From NCBI RefSeq assembly GCF_003046175.1, contig NZ_PZZM01000001.1, positions 3,303,001 through 3,367,000 on the forward strand: DNA of 64,000 nt. Reading direction: 5' to 3'. The stretch is from Bosea sp. 124 (GTDB taxonomy: Bacteria; Pseudomonadota; Alphaproteobacteria; Rhizobiales; Beijerinckiaceae). Each line of letters begins with the position of its first letter. Position 1 is the stretch's first letter. Positions 9,010 through 17,711 of this stretch are shown here, in pieces. The position numbers were made by a program, and so were the translations under genes. The notes under the pieces are model-generated. The model did no database searches and was not told the origin of the DNA. It was given only the letters and a program-made list of their open reading frames with translations.

Positions 9010-9040
9010 AAAAAGGCCGGGGCAGCGCCCCGGCCTTTTT
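9010..9040. terminator. Bidirectional terminator
   Basis: A perfect 14-base stem (A5 then GGCCGGGGC, 9010-9023, with its complement ending in T5, 9027-9040) closes a 3-base loop. The A and T runs make it functional on both strands, between the small lipoprotein gene (+) and bioY (-). Confidence 0.9.
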
Positions 9041-9061
9041 CGATCTTGCCGTGTGGCTGAT

Positions 9062-9694
9062 TCAGCCGCGGCGCTGAAGCACCGACCAGCCGGCGCGCGC
9101 CAGGCAGGCCACAAGCGCGAGCTTGACCAGGTCGCCGAGCAGGAAGGGCTGGACGCCATAGGCGAAGGCCTTGGCGAAGCCGACGCCGGTTATGCCGGCA
9201 GCCATCTGGGCGCCGAAGGCGAGCCAGCCGAAGCCCAGCAGCATCATCACGACCTCGGCTGCGACCAGGCCGCCGATGAGGCGCGGCAGCGAAGCTTCGC
9301 GCGCGGCAGCCCAGCCAGCGATGGCGGCCGCGGCCACGAAGCCGACGAGGAAGCCGCCGGTCGGGCCGACGAGATAGAGCGGGCCGGCGGCCACGGGCGG
9401 CGTATTGGTGAAGACCGGGAGGCCGGCGAGGCCGTAGGCGATATAGAGCGCGACCGTCGCGGCGCCGAGGCGCGAGCCATAGGCGGCGCCGAGGCCGAGC
9501 ACGGCGAGGGTCTGCAGCGTCATCGGCACCGGCCAGAACGGCACCTTGATCTTGGCGGCGAGAACCAGCAGCAGGCTGCCGGCGACGGCGAGCGCGACGT
9601 TGCGCAGCAGGGTGGCGCGGGGGCCCGCGACGGCAGGAAGGGCCGCGCCGGCCAGCGTCGGGGCTTGAAGGGGAAGCATATCGGCCATGGGCAT
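9062..9694 (-). CDS. bioY: Biotin transporter BioY
   Basis: This 210-residue integral membrane protein is the S component (substrate-binding unit) of an energy-coupling-factor biotin importer. About six hydrophobic segments are visible, along with the family motifs VPFWPVPMTLQTLAV after the first helix, GPTGGFLVGF in the middle and a conserved C-terminal LLGDLVK. No bioM/bioN ATPase or T component is adjacent, so it may work alone or share a module. A BioR-like site lies 45 bases upstream. An internal ATG at 9688 is an alternative start. Confidence 0.93.
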   Translation of the reverse strand: MPMADMLPLQAPTLAGAALPAVAGPRATLLRNVALAVAGSLLLVLAAKIKVPFWPVPMTLQTLAVLGLGAAYGSRLGAATVALYIAYGLAGLPVFTNTPPVAAGPLYLVGPTGGFLVGFVAAAAIAGWAAAREASLPRLIGGLVAAEVVMMLLGFGWLAFGAQMAAGITGVGFAKAFAYGVQPFLLGDLVKLALVACLARAGWSVLQRRG

Positions 9695-9739
9695 GTCGTC
9701 CTGTTCGCGAAGGCCGCGCTGCGCGACCGTCTTTTCCGT

Positions 9740-9749
9740 CTATAGAAAA
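9740..9749 (-). promoter_or_regulatory. Candidate BioR operator upstream of bioY
   Basis: The minus-strand decamer TTTTCTATAG matches 8 of 10 positions of the alphaproteobacterial BioR (GntR family) consensus TTATCTATAA and sits 45 bases before the bioY start. BioR control of bioY is known in this class; the assignment here is by similarity only. Confidence 0.4.
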
Positions 9750-9842
9750 TGCGGCAAAGCCCCACAAGCGGCGTACCACGCGCGGCGACGACGAGCCGGG
9801 CTGACCGAGCTGGATTGGCCAAGCTGGATTGCAGGATCAGGC

Positions 9843-10757
9843 ATGAGCGACGAGATCGAATTCGACCGCAGCACCACGACCCCTCCGGGCGAGGTCGCAA
9901 GGCTGTCGCCGCTGGTCCGGCGCGTCATCGCCGGCAATGGCGGGCCGATGACCTTCACCGGGACCTGCAGCTATATCGTGGGCCAGGGCAGGGTCGCGAT
10001 CATCGATCCCGGCCCCGACGATGCGGCGCATATCGCAAGGCTGCTTGCGGCGGTCGCAGGCGAGACGGTGAGCCATATCGTCGTGACGCACACCCATCGC
10101 GACCATTCGCCGGCCGTGCCGGCGCTCAAGGCCGCGACGGGCGCGGCCGTGGTGGGCTGCGGGCCGCATCGCGCCGCGCGCGAGCTGGCCGAGGGCGAAG
10201 TCAACCGGCTCGATGCCGCGGCCGACCGCGACTACGCGCCGGAATTCGAGATGGCGGGCGGAGATGCGATCACGGGGCCGGGCTGGAGCCTGCGTGCCGT
10301 CGAGACGCCGGGGCACACCGCCAACCATCTCGCCTTCACGCTGGCGGAGGAGGCGGCCCTGTTCTCCGGCGACCATGTCATGGCCTGGTCGACCTCGATC
10401 GTCGCCCCGCCCGACGGCTCGATGGCGGCCTATATGGCCTCGATCGAGACCCTGCGCGGCATGGAACATGGCGTCTACTGGCCCGGCCATGGTGGCCCGG
10501 TGACCGAGCCGCAGCGCTTCCTGCGCGGGCTGGTGCAGCATCGTCGCCAGCGCGAGGCGGCGATCCTCGGCCGGCTGCGGGCGGGCGACGAGATCATCGC
10601 CGCCATGGTGCCGCCGATCTATCAGGGCCTCCCGCCGGCGCTGCACGGCGCGGCTGCGTTGTCGGTGCTCGCGCAACTGGAGGATCTGGTGCTGCGCGGC
10701 GTGGTCATCTGCGACGAGCCTTTGCCCTCGCTGGAGAGCCGCTACCGCCTCGCCTGA
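9843..10757 (+). CDS. MBL-fold metallo-hydrolase
   Basis: This 304-residue cytosolic enzyme has the metallo-beta-lactamase fold. The zinc motif is THTHRDHSPA (HxHxDH), with a second His in GHTANH, a bridging Asp in SGDHVM and a third His in WPGHGG. A helical C-terminal domain of about 80 residues, as in LACTB2-like hydrolases, follows. LACTB2 is a nuclease, but many bacterial relatives are uncharacterised, so the substrate is open. The start at 9843 (MSDEIEFD) is chosen because upstream codons look non-coding. Confidence 0.85.
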   Translation: MSDEIEFDRSTTTPPGEVARLSPLVRRVIAGNGGPMTFTGTCSYIVGQGRVAIIDPGPDDAAHIARLLAAVAGETVSHIVVTHTHRDHSPAVPALKAATGAAVVGCGPHRAARELAEGEVNRLDAAADRDYAPEFEMAGGDAITGPGWSLRAVETPGHTANHLAFTLAEEAALFSGDHVMAWSTSIVAPPDGSMAAYMASIETLRGMEHGVYWPGHGGPVTEPQRFLRGLVQHRRQREAAILGRLRAGDEIIAAMVPPIYQGLPPALHGAAALSVLAQLEDLVLRGVVICDEPLPSLESRYRLA

Positions 10758-10760
10758 GCC

Positions 10761-11537
10761 TCAGCGGCTGTCGACCAGCAATTCGACCTCGTCGGCGAAA
10801 GCTGCGATCCGCGCGGCGTTGATGCCGAGATCGTGCTGGCCGATCCGCGTCGCGGAGCGGATGTCGATTCGGCTGCCATCGGCGCGCGGCCGGACACGGA
10901 TGGTGATGTCTTCGGAGGTGCGCAGGATGCGCGAGCGCGCTACGGCCTCGACGCGCCCGGCGCCGCTGCGCCCGCCCGGCCGCGACGATTCCAGCACCTG
11001 CCAGCCGCGTGCGAGCGCGGCGCGGCGCGCGATGTCGAAGGCGATCTCGGCCGGCACCTCGAGCACGATCGGCACCGTCTTCGGATAGGCCGGCCGCTGG
11101 AGGCGGCGGCGATCGGGGGGCACGTCCGGCGGCACGCGGCCGTTGCGGGCATCGAGCGCCACGCGCGAGCGGCTGAAGGCCGGTGGGTCGTCGATGTCGG
11201 TCGAGACATCGGCCAGGGCTGGCAGGGTCGCCAGCCTGAAGCCGACATAGGCTGCCGGTGCCAGCATCAGCACGCAGAGCAGGAAGGCGCCGGAGGCCAT
11301 ACCGACACCGCGATGGCCGGACTGCCAGATCCGGGCGAAGGCCAGCAGCGACAGGAGCAGCGCCAGCAAGACGAAGACGTAGGCCGCCGCGACCGGCGCC
11401 AGCCCCTCGAGACTTGGCTCGCCGGTCCTGAAGACGAGCAGCGCGAGGAGCAGAACGGCGAGCGAAAACCAGGCGAGCCGCCGGCTCCAGATGGCGGCGC
11501 GCGAGACAGGCTCCTCGAAGACGAGACGGCGATGCAT
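10761..11537 (-). CDS. DUF1499 family membrane protein
   Basis: The 258-residue product has an N-terminal segment with about three hydrophobic helices (residues 20-120), then a soluble DUF1499 domain with the characteristic AYPKTVPIVLEVP and a C-terminal RIGQHDLGINAARI. The molecular function of DUF1499 is not known. Start 11537 (MHRRLVFEEP) gives a natural N-terminus; an in-frame ATG at 11588 has a better Shine-Dalgarno (AGAGG) and is a serious alternative. It is convergent with the MBL gene, 3 bases apart, and divergent from the MarR gene. Confidence 0.8.
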   Translation of the reverse strand: MHRRLVFEEPVSRAAIWSRRLAWFSLAVLLLALLVFRTGEPSLEGLAPVAAAYVFVLLALLLSLLAFARIWQSGHRGVGMASGAFLLCVLMLAPAAYVGFRLATLPALADVSTDIDDPPAFSRSRVALDARNGRVPPDVPPDRRRLQRPAYPKTVPIVLEVPAEIAFDIARRAALARGWQVLESSRPGGRSGAGRVEAVARSRILRTSEDITIRVRPRADGSRIDIRSATRIGQHDLGINAARIAAFADEVELLVDSR

Positions 11538-11646
11538 CGGCCATAGGTGACGCTGCGGCGGGCTCAAAGCAAGGCTGAAAGACCGCATACCTCGCCTCTG
11601 CCGGCGAGATGGTTTAGTCCTGACCTTTCGTGATGGGGGGCGGGCC

Positions 11647-12117
11647 GTGCCAGAATCGAAGACAGCTCCGCGCAATGAGGCGACCGAACCGGACCGTGTC
11701 TGGTTCCGCTTCATGCGGCTGCACCAGCGGATGCTCGGCCAGATGACGGGGCGCATTCGCGCGCTCGGGCTCTCGATCCCGCAATTCGACCTGCTTTCGA
11801 CCCTGACCGAGCGCGAGGGTATCAGCCAGAACGAATTGGCCGAGCGGCTCTATGTCACCAAGGGCAATGTCTCCGGCCTCGTCGACCGGCTGGTGCAGGC
11901 CGGGCTCGTCGAGCGCCGCGCCATCGCGGGCGACCGGCGCTCCTACGCCATGCATCTGACGCCGGAGGGCCGCAGGCTGGCTGATGCCGGCATCCAGGCG
12001 CAGCGTGCCTTCGTCGCGCAGACGCTCGGCAAGCTGCCAGTGCGGGATCTCGCGGAACTCGACCGGCTCGTGCTCGCCTGGCGCGATCTCGCGCGCGCGA
12101 CGGATGATGATGCCTAG
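11647..12117 (+). CDS. MarR family transcriptional regulator
   Basis: This 156-residue winged-helix repressor-type protein has a GTG start. The recognition region ISQNELAERLYVTKGNVSGL and the wing AIAGDRRSYAMHLTPEGR (with the conserved Asp-Arg pair) are clear, flanked by helices for dimerisation. Such regulators respond to small aromatic or oxidising ligands. Its divergent neighbour is the DUF1499 gene, a plausible but unproven target. Confidence 0.92.
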   Translation: MPESKTAPRNEATEPDRVWFRFMRLHQRMLGQMTGRIRALGLSIPQFDLLSTLTEREGISQNELAERLYVTKGNVSGLVDRLVQAGLVERRAIAGDRRSYAMHLTPEGRRLADAGIQAQRAFVAQTLGKLPVRDLAELDRLVLAWRDLARATDDDA

Positions 12118-12158
12118 GGCCGGTTTCAGGCGCTGAGCCAGTTCCGCCAGCACGCTGC

Positions 12159-12680
12159 TCAGGCGTTGATGCGCATCTTCTCCACCGCCTGGCGCCCGCC
12201 GGCCAGGTCGCGCAATACGAGGCGGTCCTCGGGGCCGATCTCGCCGAGCACCGCCTCGCCATGGGCCGTGAGTGCCGTGGCGAACTTCCGGACGAAGATG
12301 ATGACAGGCCGGTTGCCGGCCGCCGCCCAGCGCCTGAGCTGGCCGTAATAGGGTTCCTTGCGCCAGGCCTGCGCTGCGCCCGGATCGGCCTGCACGAAGA
12401 GCCAGCGCGTTGCGGCGTCCATGGTCAGCACGAAGCGGGCCTTGTCGGGCTTCCATTCGGGGCCGAGGTAATCCTGGGTCATCCAGAGGCAGAGGAAGTC
12501 GCGGCATTGCTGCGGCCGCGCCTCATAGATCCCGCAGCCGCGCCCCGGCTTGCAATTGGGACACCAGTTGCCCGCGGTCGCCCCGGCGGCCGGGACATCG
12601 TAGACCTTGCAGCAGAGGGTGCAGGTTCCGCAGCCGCGCCCGGGTGCAGGTTGGGTCCTGAGGGTTGCCGGCTCAATCAT
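12159..12680 (-). CDS. YkgJ-type cysteine cluster protein
   Basis: A 173-residue protein. Its N-terminal half is rich in ordered cysteines (CGTCTLCCKVYDVP, then WCPNC, GRGCGIYEARPQQCRDFLC), the pattern of the zinc- or iron-chelating cluster family named after YkgJ. The C-terminal half (from about residue 85) is Cys-free. The biochemical role of the family is unknown. It converges on the MarR gene. Confidence 0.85.
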   Translation of the reverse strand: MIEPATLRTQPAPGRGCGTCTLCCKVYDVPAAGATAGNWCPNCKPGRGCGIYEARPQQCRDFLCLWMTQDYLGPEWKPDKARFVLTMDAATRWLFVQADPGAAQAWRKEPYYGQLRRWAAAGNRPVIIFVRKFATALTAHGEAVLGEIGPEDRLVLRDLAGGRQAVEKMRINA

Positions 12681-12899
12681 TCCGCATCTTTTACGAGGAT
12701 TCCAGAGTGCGGAACCATGGCGAGGCGCGACCGGGCTGGCAAGCGCTTCCGCCTGCCGGCGCCGGATGCCTGAAGGATCGCGCGCGGAGGGGGGGGCCTG
12801 CGCCAGAGTCTGCGCCGATGTGCGAGAAAATCGCTCAGCGCTTGCGCGGCCTGCGGTCTATGATGACAGAAGCCGCCACTCGCATCAGGGAACCGTACG

Positions 12900-14279
12900 A
12901 TGCTCTCCAACCTCGCCGTCCGCGACATCGAGACCCTGGTCCATCCGTATACCAACCTCGCGACCCATCGCGAGGTCGGCCCGCTCGTGATTGAGGGCGG
13001 CAAGGGCGTCTATGTCTACGACTCCACTGGCAAGGAATACATCGAGGGCATGGCGGGCCTCTGGTGCACCGCGCTCGGCTATTCCAACCAGGAACTGGCC
13101 GAGACCGCCTATGAGCAGATGAAGAAGTTGCCCTTCACCCATATCTTCGGTGGCAAGAGCAACGACCCGGCGATCGAACTGGCCGAGAAGCTGAAGGAGA
13201 TCGCTCCGGTTCCGATCTCGAAGGTGTTCTATGGCGCGTCCGGCTCCGACGCGAACGACACCCAGGTCAAGATCGTCTGGTACATGAACAATGCGCTCGG
13301 CCGGCCGCAGAAGAAGAAGATCATCTCGCGCCTCAAGGGCTATCACGGCGTCACCGTGGCCTCGGCCTCGCTGACCGGCCTGCCGAACAACCATATCGAC
13401 TTCGACCTGCCGCTGCCCGGCATCCTGCACACCTCCTGCGCCCATCATTACCGCTTCGCCGAGCCCGGCGAGAGCGAGCAGGACTTCTCGTCGCGTCTTG
13501 CCGCCGAACTTGAGGAGATGATCCTGCGTGAGGGGCCCGATACGGTCGCGGCCTTCATCGCCGAGCCCGTGATGGGCGCCGGTGGCGCGATCACCCCGCC
13601 GGAAGGCTATTTCGAGAAGATCAATGCGATCCTGGCGAAATACGACATTCTCTTCATCGCCGACGAGGTCATCACCGGCTTCGGCCGCACCGGCAACATG
13701 TTCGGCACCACGACCTATGGCATGAACGCCGACACGATCTCCTGCGCCAAGCAGATCACCTCGGCCTATTTCCCGCTCAGCGCCGTGATGATGAACGAGA
13801 AGGTCTATGAGGTTCTGGTCGACCAGAGCCGCAAGATCGGCACCTTCGGCCATGGTAACACCTATGCGGGGCATCCCGTCGGCTGCGCCATCGCGGTCAA
13901 GACGCTGGAGATCTACAAGCGCGACAAAATCGTCGAGCATGTCCGCGCGATGGAGCCGACCTTCCTCAAGCGCCTGAACAAGCTCGGCGAGCATCCGCTT
14001 GTCGGCGAGGCGCGCGGCGTCGGCCTGATCGGCGCGGTCGAGCTCGTCAAGGACAAGGCCACCAAGGCCGCGTTCGAGGGCAAGAAGGGCGTCGGCGCCA
14101 AGTCGGTCCACTTCGCGCAGGAAGAGGGCCTGATCACCCGTGCCATGGGCGACCGGGTCGCCTTCTGCCCGCCGATGATCATCACCGCGGCCGAGATCGA
14201 GGAAATGTTCGACCGTTACGAGCGCGCCCTGAACAAGACCCTGAGCTGGGCGACCGCCGAGGGCCTGCTGTCGGCCTGA
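12900..14279 (+). CDS. Class III aminotransferase (omega-transaminase)
   Basis: This 459-residue PLP enzyme of the class III family resembles omega-amino acid:pyruvate or aromatic/aliphatic amine transaminases. Visible landmarks are GMAGLWCTALGY near residue 50, the phosphate-cup GASGSDANDT near 118, the aromatic KGYHGVT, the PLP Asp in FIADEVITGFGRTG, the Schiff-base Lys in CAKQITSAY and the C-terminal RVAFCPPMIIT. It acts in the cytosol and moves amino groups from diamines, omega-amino acids or amines to pyruvate; the donor cannot be assigned. It is monocistronic, followed by a terminator. Confidence 0.92.
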   Translation: MLSNLAVRDIETLVHPYTNLATHREVGPLVIEGGKGVYVYDSTGKEYIEGMAGLWCTALGYSNQELAETAYEQMKKLPFTHIFGGKSNDPAIELAEKLKEIAPVPISKVFYGASGSDANDTQVKIVWYMNNALGRPQKKKIISRLKGYHGVTVASASLTGLPNNHIDFDLPLPGILHTSCAHHYRFAEPGESEQDFSSRLAAELEEMILREGPDTVAAFIAEPVMGAGGAITPPEGYFEKINAILAKYDILFIADEVITGFGRTGNMFGTTTYGMNADTISCAKQITSAYFPLSAVMMNEKVYEVLVDQSRKIGTFGHGNTYAGHPVGCAIAVKTLEIYKRDKIVEHVRAMEPTFLKRLNKLGEHPLVGEARGVGLIGAVELVKDKATKAAFEGKKGVGAKSVHFAQEEGLITRAMGDRVAFCPPMIITAAEIEEMFDRYERALNKTLSWATAEGLLSA

Positions 14280-14309
14280 AACCGGCGGCTAAACCCCTGC
14301 AGGATTCCC

Positions 14310-14342
14310 CGCCGCCCTGTCTGTCCGACAGGGCGGCGTTTT
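14310..14342 (+). terminator. Rho-independent terminator after the aminotransferase
   Basis: A perfect 12-base stem (14310-14321 and 14327-14338) closes a TGTCC loop and runs into TTTT. It lies 30 bases after the stop codon. Confidence 0.88.
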
Positions 14343-14489
14343 CATGCCGGCCACCTGCAGACCGGATACCTGTGTGCCGCCGCGCAGCAATTCGTTCACG
14401 ATTGTGACGCTAGTTTGCAGAGCGACACAAATCGCCTTGAACAGATCACGATGGCGCCGCAGCGCCGTCCCGATCGCCGGTCAAGGTGC

Positions 14490-14524
14490 AGGAATGACGA
14501 TGGCCAGGAACCGTCGTCATTCCT
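14490..14524. repeat. Inverted repeat, 11-base arms
   Basis: Perfect arms AGGAATGACGA and TCGTCATTCCT are separated by 13 bases. The arm sequence is like palindromic intergenic units common in this bacterial order, but I can see only one copy here. Confidence 0.5.
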
Positions 14525-14699
14525 GTGGCCAACGAAGTCGAGACCGATGACCCCCGCCGATGCGCGTCGCAAGACGCAACCCCATGCGAGTTTCCACGAT
14601 GCAACGGCAAGGGAGGCCTATGCTTCCTGGTTCCGGCCGATCGCTTTTCCCGCGGTGGCGGCTGGAACAAGACGCCCCGTTGCAGCGTTGGATACCTGT

Positions 14700-14738
14700 G
14701 CGAAGGACGTACCATCCCGGCTTGCCGGGGTCCTTCGC
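14700..14738. repeat. Inverted repeat, imperfect 39-base hairpin
   Basis: Outer arms GCGAAGGAC and GTCCTTCGC enclose a nested CCCGG/CCGGG pair. No long T tract follows, so a classical terminator is unlikely. Confidence 0.5.
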
Positions 14739-14785
14739 AACGGTTTTGACGACTGACCTTCTTCGAGATTTTTTCGAGACCCTCC

Positions 14786-15679
14786 ATGCTTGACCGGCGC
14801 AGAGTTTTCAAAGCTCTCGCCGGTCTTTTTTTGGCCTTGGCCGGCACGGGGGCCTATGCCGCCGCCTGGGAACCTGCCCGGCACGACCTCACCCGCTACC
14901 GGCTGACGCCGAGAGGCTGGCCGGCGGGCCGGCGATTGCGGCTGGTGGTGATGTCGGACCTGCATGTCGGTTCGCTGCATGTGCCGCTCGCGCGCGTCAG
15001 CGAGCTTGTCGGCACTGCCAACGCGCTGAAGCCGGATCTGATCCTGCTGGTCGGGGATTTCGTGGCGAGCCGAACACGCATCGCTTCCGACCCGCCGATG
15101 CAGGAACTGGCGATGGAACTGGCGCGGCTTCAGGCTCGCGACGGCGTCTTTGCCGTGCTCGGCAACCACGATTGGTGGCATGACCGGCAAACGCAGGTGG
15201 CGCGCGCCGGTCCGACGCAGGTCGGACTTGCCCTGGAGCGCGTCGGCATCCCCGTGCTGGAAAACCGCGCGCTGCGGCTGGACACCGCCGACGGTCCATT
15301 ATGGTTGGCCGGCCTTGGGGATCAGGTCGCCTTCCTGCCGCGTGTGCGCGGCCTTCCGCACGGTACAGACGATCTCGCCGGGACGATGGCGCAGATCGCC
15401 GAGGACGGTGCGCCGGTGATCATGATGGCGCATGAGCCCGATATCTTCGCGCGGATGCCCGACCGCGTATCGCTGACGCTATCGGGGCATACCCATGGCG
15501 GGCAGGTGCGGCTGCTGGGCTGGTCGCCGATCGTGCCCTCGCGCTACGGGAACCGTTACGCCTACGGGCATATCCGCGAGAATGGCCGCGATCTCATCGT
15601 CTCGGCCGGAATCGGCACGAGCCAGTTGCCGATCCGCTTCGGCATTCCGCCGGAAATCCTGCTGATCGAACTGGGGTGA
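14786..15679 (+). CDS. Exported metallophosphoesterase (YaeI-like)
   Basis: This 297-residue protein has an N-terminal signal or anchor segment (residues 5-27, preceded by RRR, possibly Tat-like) and a calcineurin-like phosphoesterase domain: SDLHVGS near residue 57, VGDFV near 90, VLGNHDWWHD near 125, MMAHEPD near 215 and SGHTHGGQ near 235. Relatives include the E. coli YaeI phosphodiesterase and UDP-2,3-diacylglucosamine-type hydrolases, which act at the membrane or in the periplasm. The substrate is not determined. Confidence 0.9.
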   Translation: MLDRRRVFKALAGLFLALAGTGAYAAAWEPARHDLTRYRLTPRGWPAGRRLRLVVMSDLHVGSLHVPLARVSELVGTANALKPDLILLVGDFVASRTRIASDPPMQELAMELARLQARDGVFAVLGNHDWWHDRQTQVARAGPTQVGLALERVGIPVLENRALRLDTADGPLWLAGLGDQVAFLPRVRGLPHGTDDLAGTMAQIAEDGAPVIMMAHEPDIFARMPDRVSLTLSGHTHGGQVRLLGWSPIVPSRYGNRYAYGHIRENGRDLIVSAGIGTSQLPIRFGIPPEILLIELG

Positions 15680-15706
15680 TCCGGGCGGGTATCGCGCCCG
15701 GCAAGA

Positions 15707-16303
15707 TCAGCTGACGATCACCTTCGTGCCGTTGGGCACGCGATTGAACAGGTCGATCACGTCGATATTGCGCATCCGGATGCAGCCGGAAGAGGCAGAG
15801 CGGCCGATCGTCTCCGGCTCGTTGGTGCCATGGATGCGATAGAGCGTGTCGTGGCCGTGCTGGTAGAGATAAAGCGCACGCGCGCCGAGCGGATTGTCGG
15901 GGCCGCCCTCCATGCCGCCGGCGCGTGGCGCCAGATGCGGCCAGCGCGCGATCATCTCGGCCGGAGGCGTCCAGCGCGGCCACTCAGCCTTGCGCTGGAT
16001 CACGGCCTCGCCGGTCCAGCCGAAGGCTTCGTCGCCGGTCGCGACACCGTAGCGGATCGCCTTCTTGTTCGGCAGCACGTAATAGAGATATTTCTCTTTG
16101 GTATCGACAACGATCGTGCCGGGCGCCTGGCCCGTCGGGTCGCTGATCTCATAAGGCAGATGCGTGATCTGATGCTCGAATTTCGGCACCAGCGCGATGT
16201 ATTCGGCATCGCGGGCCGACAGAGCCGGAGCATTCACGCTCTTGTACTGGCACGCCCCCAGAAGGGTCGACATCGCCAACGCAAGGATCACGGTCTGTTT
16301 CAT
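15707..16303 (-). CDS. L,D-transpeptidase (YkuD family) lipoprotein
   Basis: A 198-residue cell-wall enzyme. It has a lipoprotein signal (MSTLLGAC lipobox, Cys near residue 18) and a YkuD domain with the catalytic motif HGTNEP...SSGCIRM, nucleophile C174. Such enzymes make 3-3 cross-links in peptidoglycan or attach proteins to it. The ATG at 16303 is preferred to an in-frame GTG at 16312 because GGTGGA lies just upstream as a ribosome site. It converges with the phosphoesterase gene. Confidence 0.92.
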   Translation of the reverse strand: MKQTVILALAMSTLLGACQYKSVNAPALSARDAEYIALVPKFEHQITHLPYEISDPTGQAPGTIVVDTKEKYLYYVLPNKKAIRYGVATGDEAFGWTGEAVIQRKAEWPRWTPPAEMIARWPHLAPRAGGMEGGPDNPLGARALYLYQHGHDTLYRIHGTNEPETIGRSASSGCIRMRNIDVIDLFNRVPNGTKVIVS

Positions 16304-16532
16304 GATGTCCACCAGAGCGGCCCGAAGGCGACCTTTATGATGAATGCGGGGTTAACGCTTCGTATCCACCCGTTCCGGCAGGAGCGTCGACTGTTCGTCG
16401 ATGCTCTAGGCCCGAAACCAACATGGCGCAATCAGGTTCCCCTTGTGGCAGCGAAATCGGGCGTTTCGCACTGCACCGTGACATGACGGCCACGCTGCAT
16501 CCCATCCGACCGCCGAACCGAGAGGCCTGCCG

Positions 16533-17462
16533 GTGACGACCCTTCTGATCACGCATCCCTCCAGTCTCCGGCACGAGACCCCGCCCGGGCATCCCGAGCG
16601 CCCGGACCGGCTGCGCGCCGTCGAGGCCGCACTGGAGGACGAGCGCTTCTCGTCGCTGATTCGAGAGAGCGCCGCGCTCGGCACGCTCGACCAGGTGACG
16701 CTGTGCCACCCTCGCGACTTCGCGGAGGCGATCCTCGCAGCCTCCCCGGAGAGCGGCCTCGTCCAGGTCGATGCCGACACGCTGATGTCGCCGGGAACGG
16801 TCGATGCGGCGCTGCATGGAGTCGGCGGTGCGGCCCAGGCGGTGGACGAGGTGATGACCGGGCGCGTGGCGAACGCCTTCAGCGCGATGCGCCCGCCGGG
16901 CCATCATGCCGAGAGCGTCAAGGCGATGGGGTTCTGCTTTTTCAACAACGCCGCCATCGCGGCCCGCTATGCGCAGCGGCGCCATGGCGCCGAGCGCGTC
17001 GCGATCCTCGATTGGGACGTGCATCACGGCAACGGCACGCAGGAGATCTTCTGGGACGATGCGAGCGTGCTCTACGCCTCGACCCATGAGATGCCGCTCT
17101 ACCCCGGCACGGGGGCTGCCTCAGAGCGCGGCCAGCACGGCACCATCGTCAATGCGCCGCTGCATGCGGGCGACGGCTCCGAGGTGTTTCGCGAGGCGAT
17201 GGAGACCGCGCTGCTGCCGCGCATCGCGGCCTTCCGGCCGGACCTGATCGTCATCTCCGCCGGCTTCGACGCGCATTGGCGTGACCCTCTCGCCAATCTC
17301 AACCTGAAGGAACCGGATTTTGCCTGGGCGACGCAGAAGCTGATGGAGATCGCCGATCGATCCTGCGCGGGACGTATCGTCTCGATCCTGGAAGGAGGCT
17401 ACGATCTCCAGGGGCTGTCGCGCTCGGCCGCCGCGCATGTCATGGCGCTGATGCGCGGGTGA
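16533..17462 (+). CDS. Histone deacetylase family protein (class II / acetylpolyamine type)
   Basis: This 309-residue zinc amidohydrolase starts at GTG. Family landmarks are in order: HPERPDRL near residue 20, RPPGHHAE near 113 (catalytic His pair), DWDVHHGNGTQ near 155 (zinc Asp and His), STHEMPLYPGTG, SAGFDAH near 245 (zinc Asp) and LEGGYD near 290. Bacterial members remove acetyl groups from polyamines, acetyl-lysine or other N-acetyl compounds. It lies 250 bases upstream of the Pls-type synthetase on the same strand; whether they share a transcript is unknown. Confidence 0.92.
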   Translation: MTTLLITHPSSLRHETPPGHPERPDRLRAVEAALEDERFSSLIRESAALGTLDQVTLCHPRDFAEAILAASPESGLVQVDADTLMSPGTVDAALHGVGGAAQAVDEVMTGRVANAFSAMRPPGHHAESVKAMGFCFFNNAAIAARYAQRRHGAERVAILDWDVHHGNGTQEIFWDDASVLYASTHEMPLYPGTGAASERGQHGTIVNAPLHAGDGSEVFREAMETALLPRIAAFRPDLIVISAGFDAHWRDPLANLNLKEPDFAWATQKLMEIADRSCAGRIVSILEGGYDLQGLSRSAAAHVMALMRG

Positions 17463-17711
17463 ATGCACCGCGCTGGGACGAGCGGCCGCGCGAAGCAGCG
17501 TTCATCGCGGGTTCAGTCGTGTCTCCCCAAGAGAAACATGCTAGTGGGATGCCGTGTCGCGGCAGGTCGCTCGGCCGGGGGTTCGACCGGGAAATCGCAT
17601 CGGGGAGGTGCGCTTCCGGGTAACGATAAGGTGCGTAAGGGATTGCGGCGTATGGAGGGCGCGATGCGGCGCTGCTCGTCGCGACGGCTGGCCTGATCGC
17701 AGCGGGGCACG

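Larger units (their letters stand above)
14343..14785. other. Gene-poor stretch with two hairpin-forming repeats
   Basis: No credible gene is visible in these 440 bases. Two inverted repeats stand out. AGGAATGACGA (14490-14500) pairs with its complement at 14514-14524. A second arm GCGAAGGAC (14700-14708) pairs with 14730-14738 around an inner CCCGG/CCGGG pair. The second ends about 47 bases before the phosphoesterase start and could act in its leader RNA. Confidence 0.5.

Noticed and set aside
12680-12714. Inverted TTCCGCA / TGCGGAA at the start of the cysteine cluster gene
   Set aside because: Seven-base arms 21 bases apart overlapping a start codon could be chance; there is no matching site elsewhere in view.
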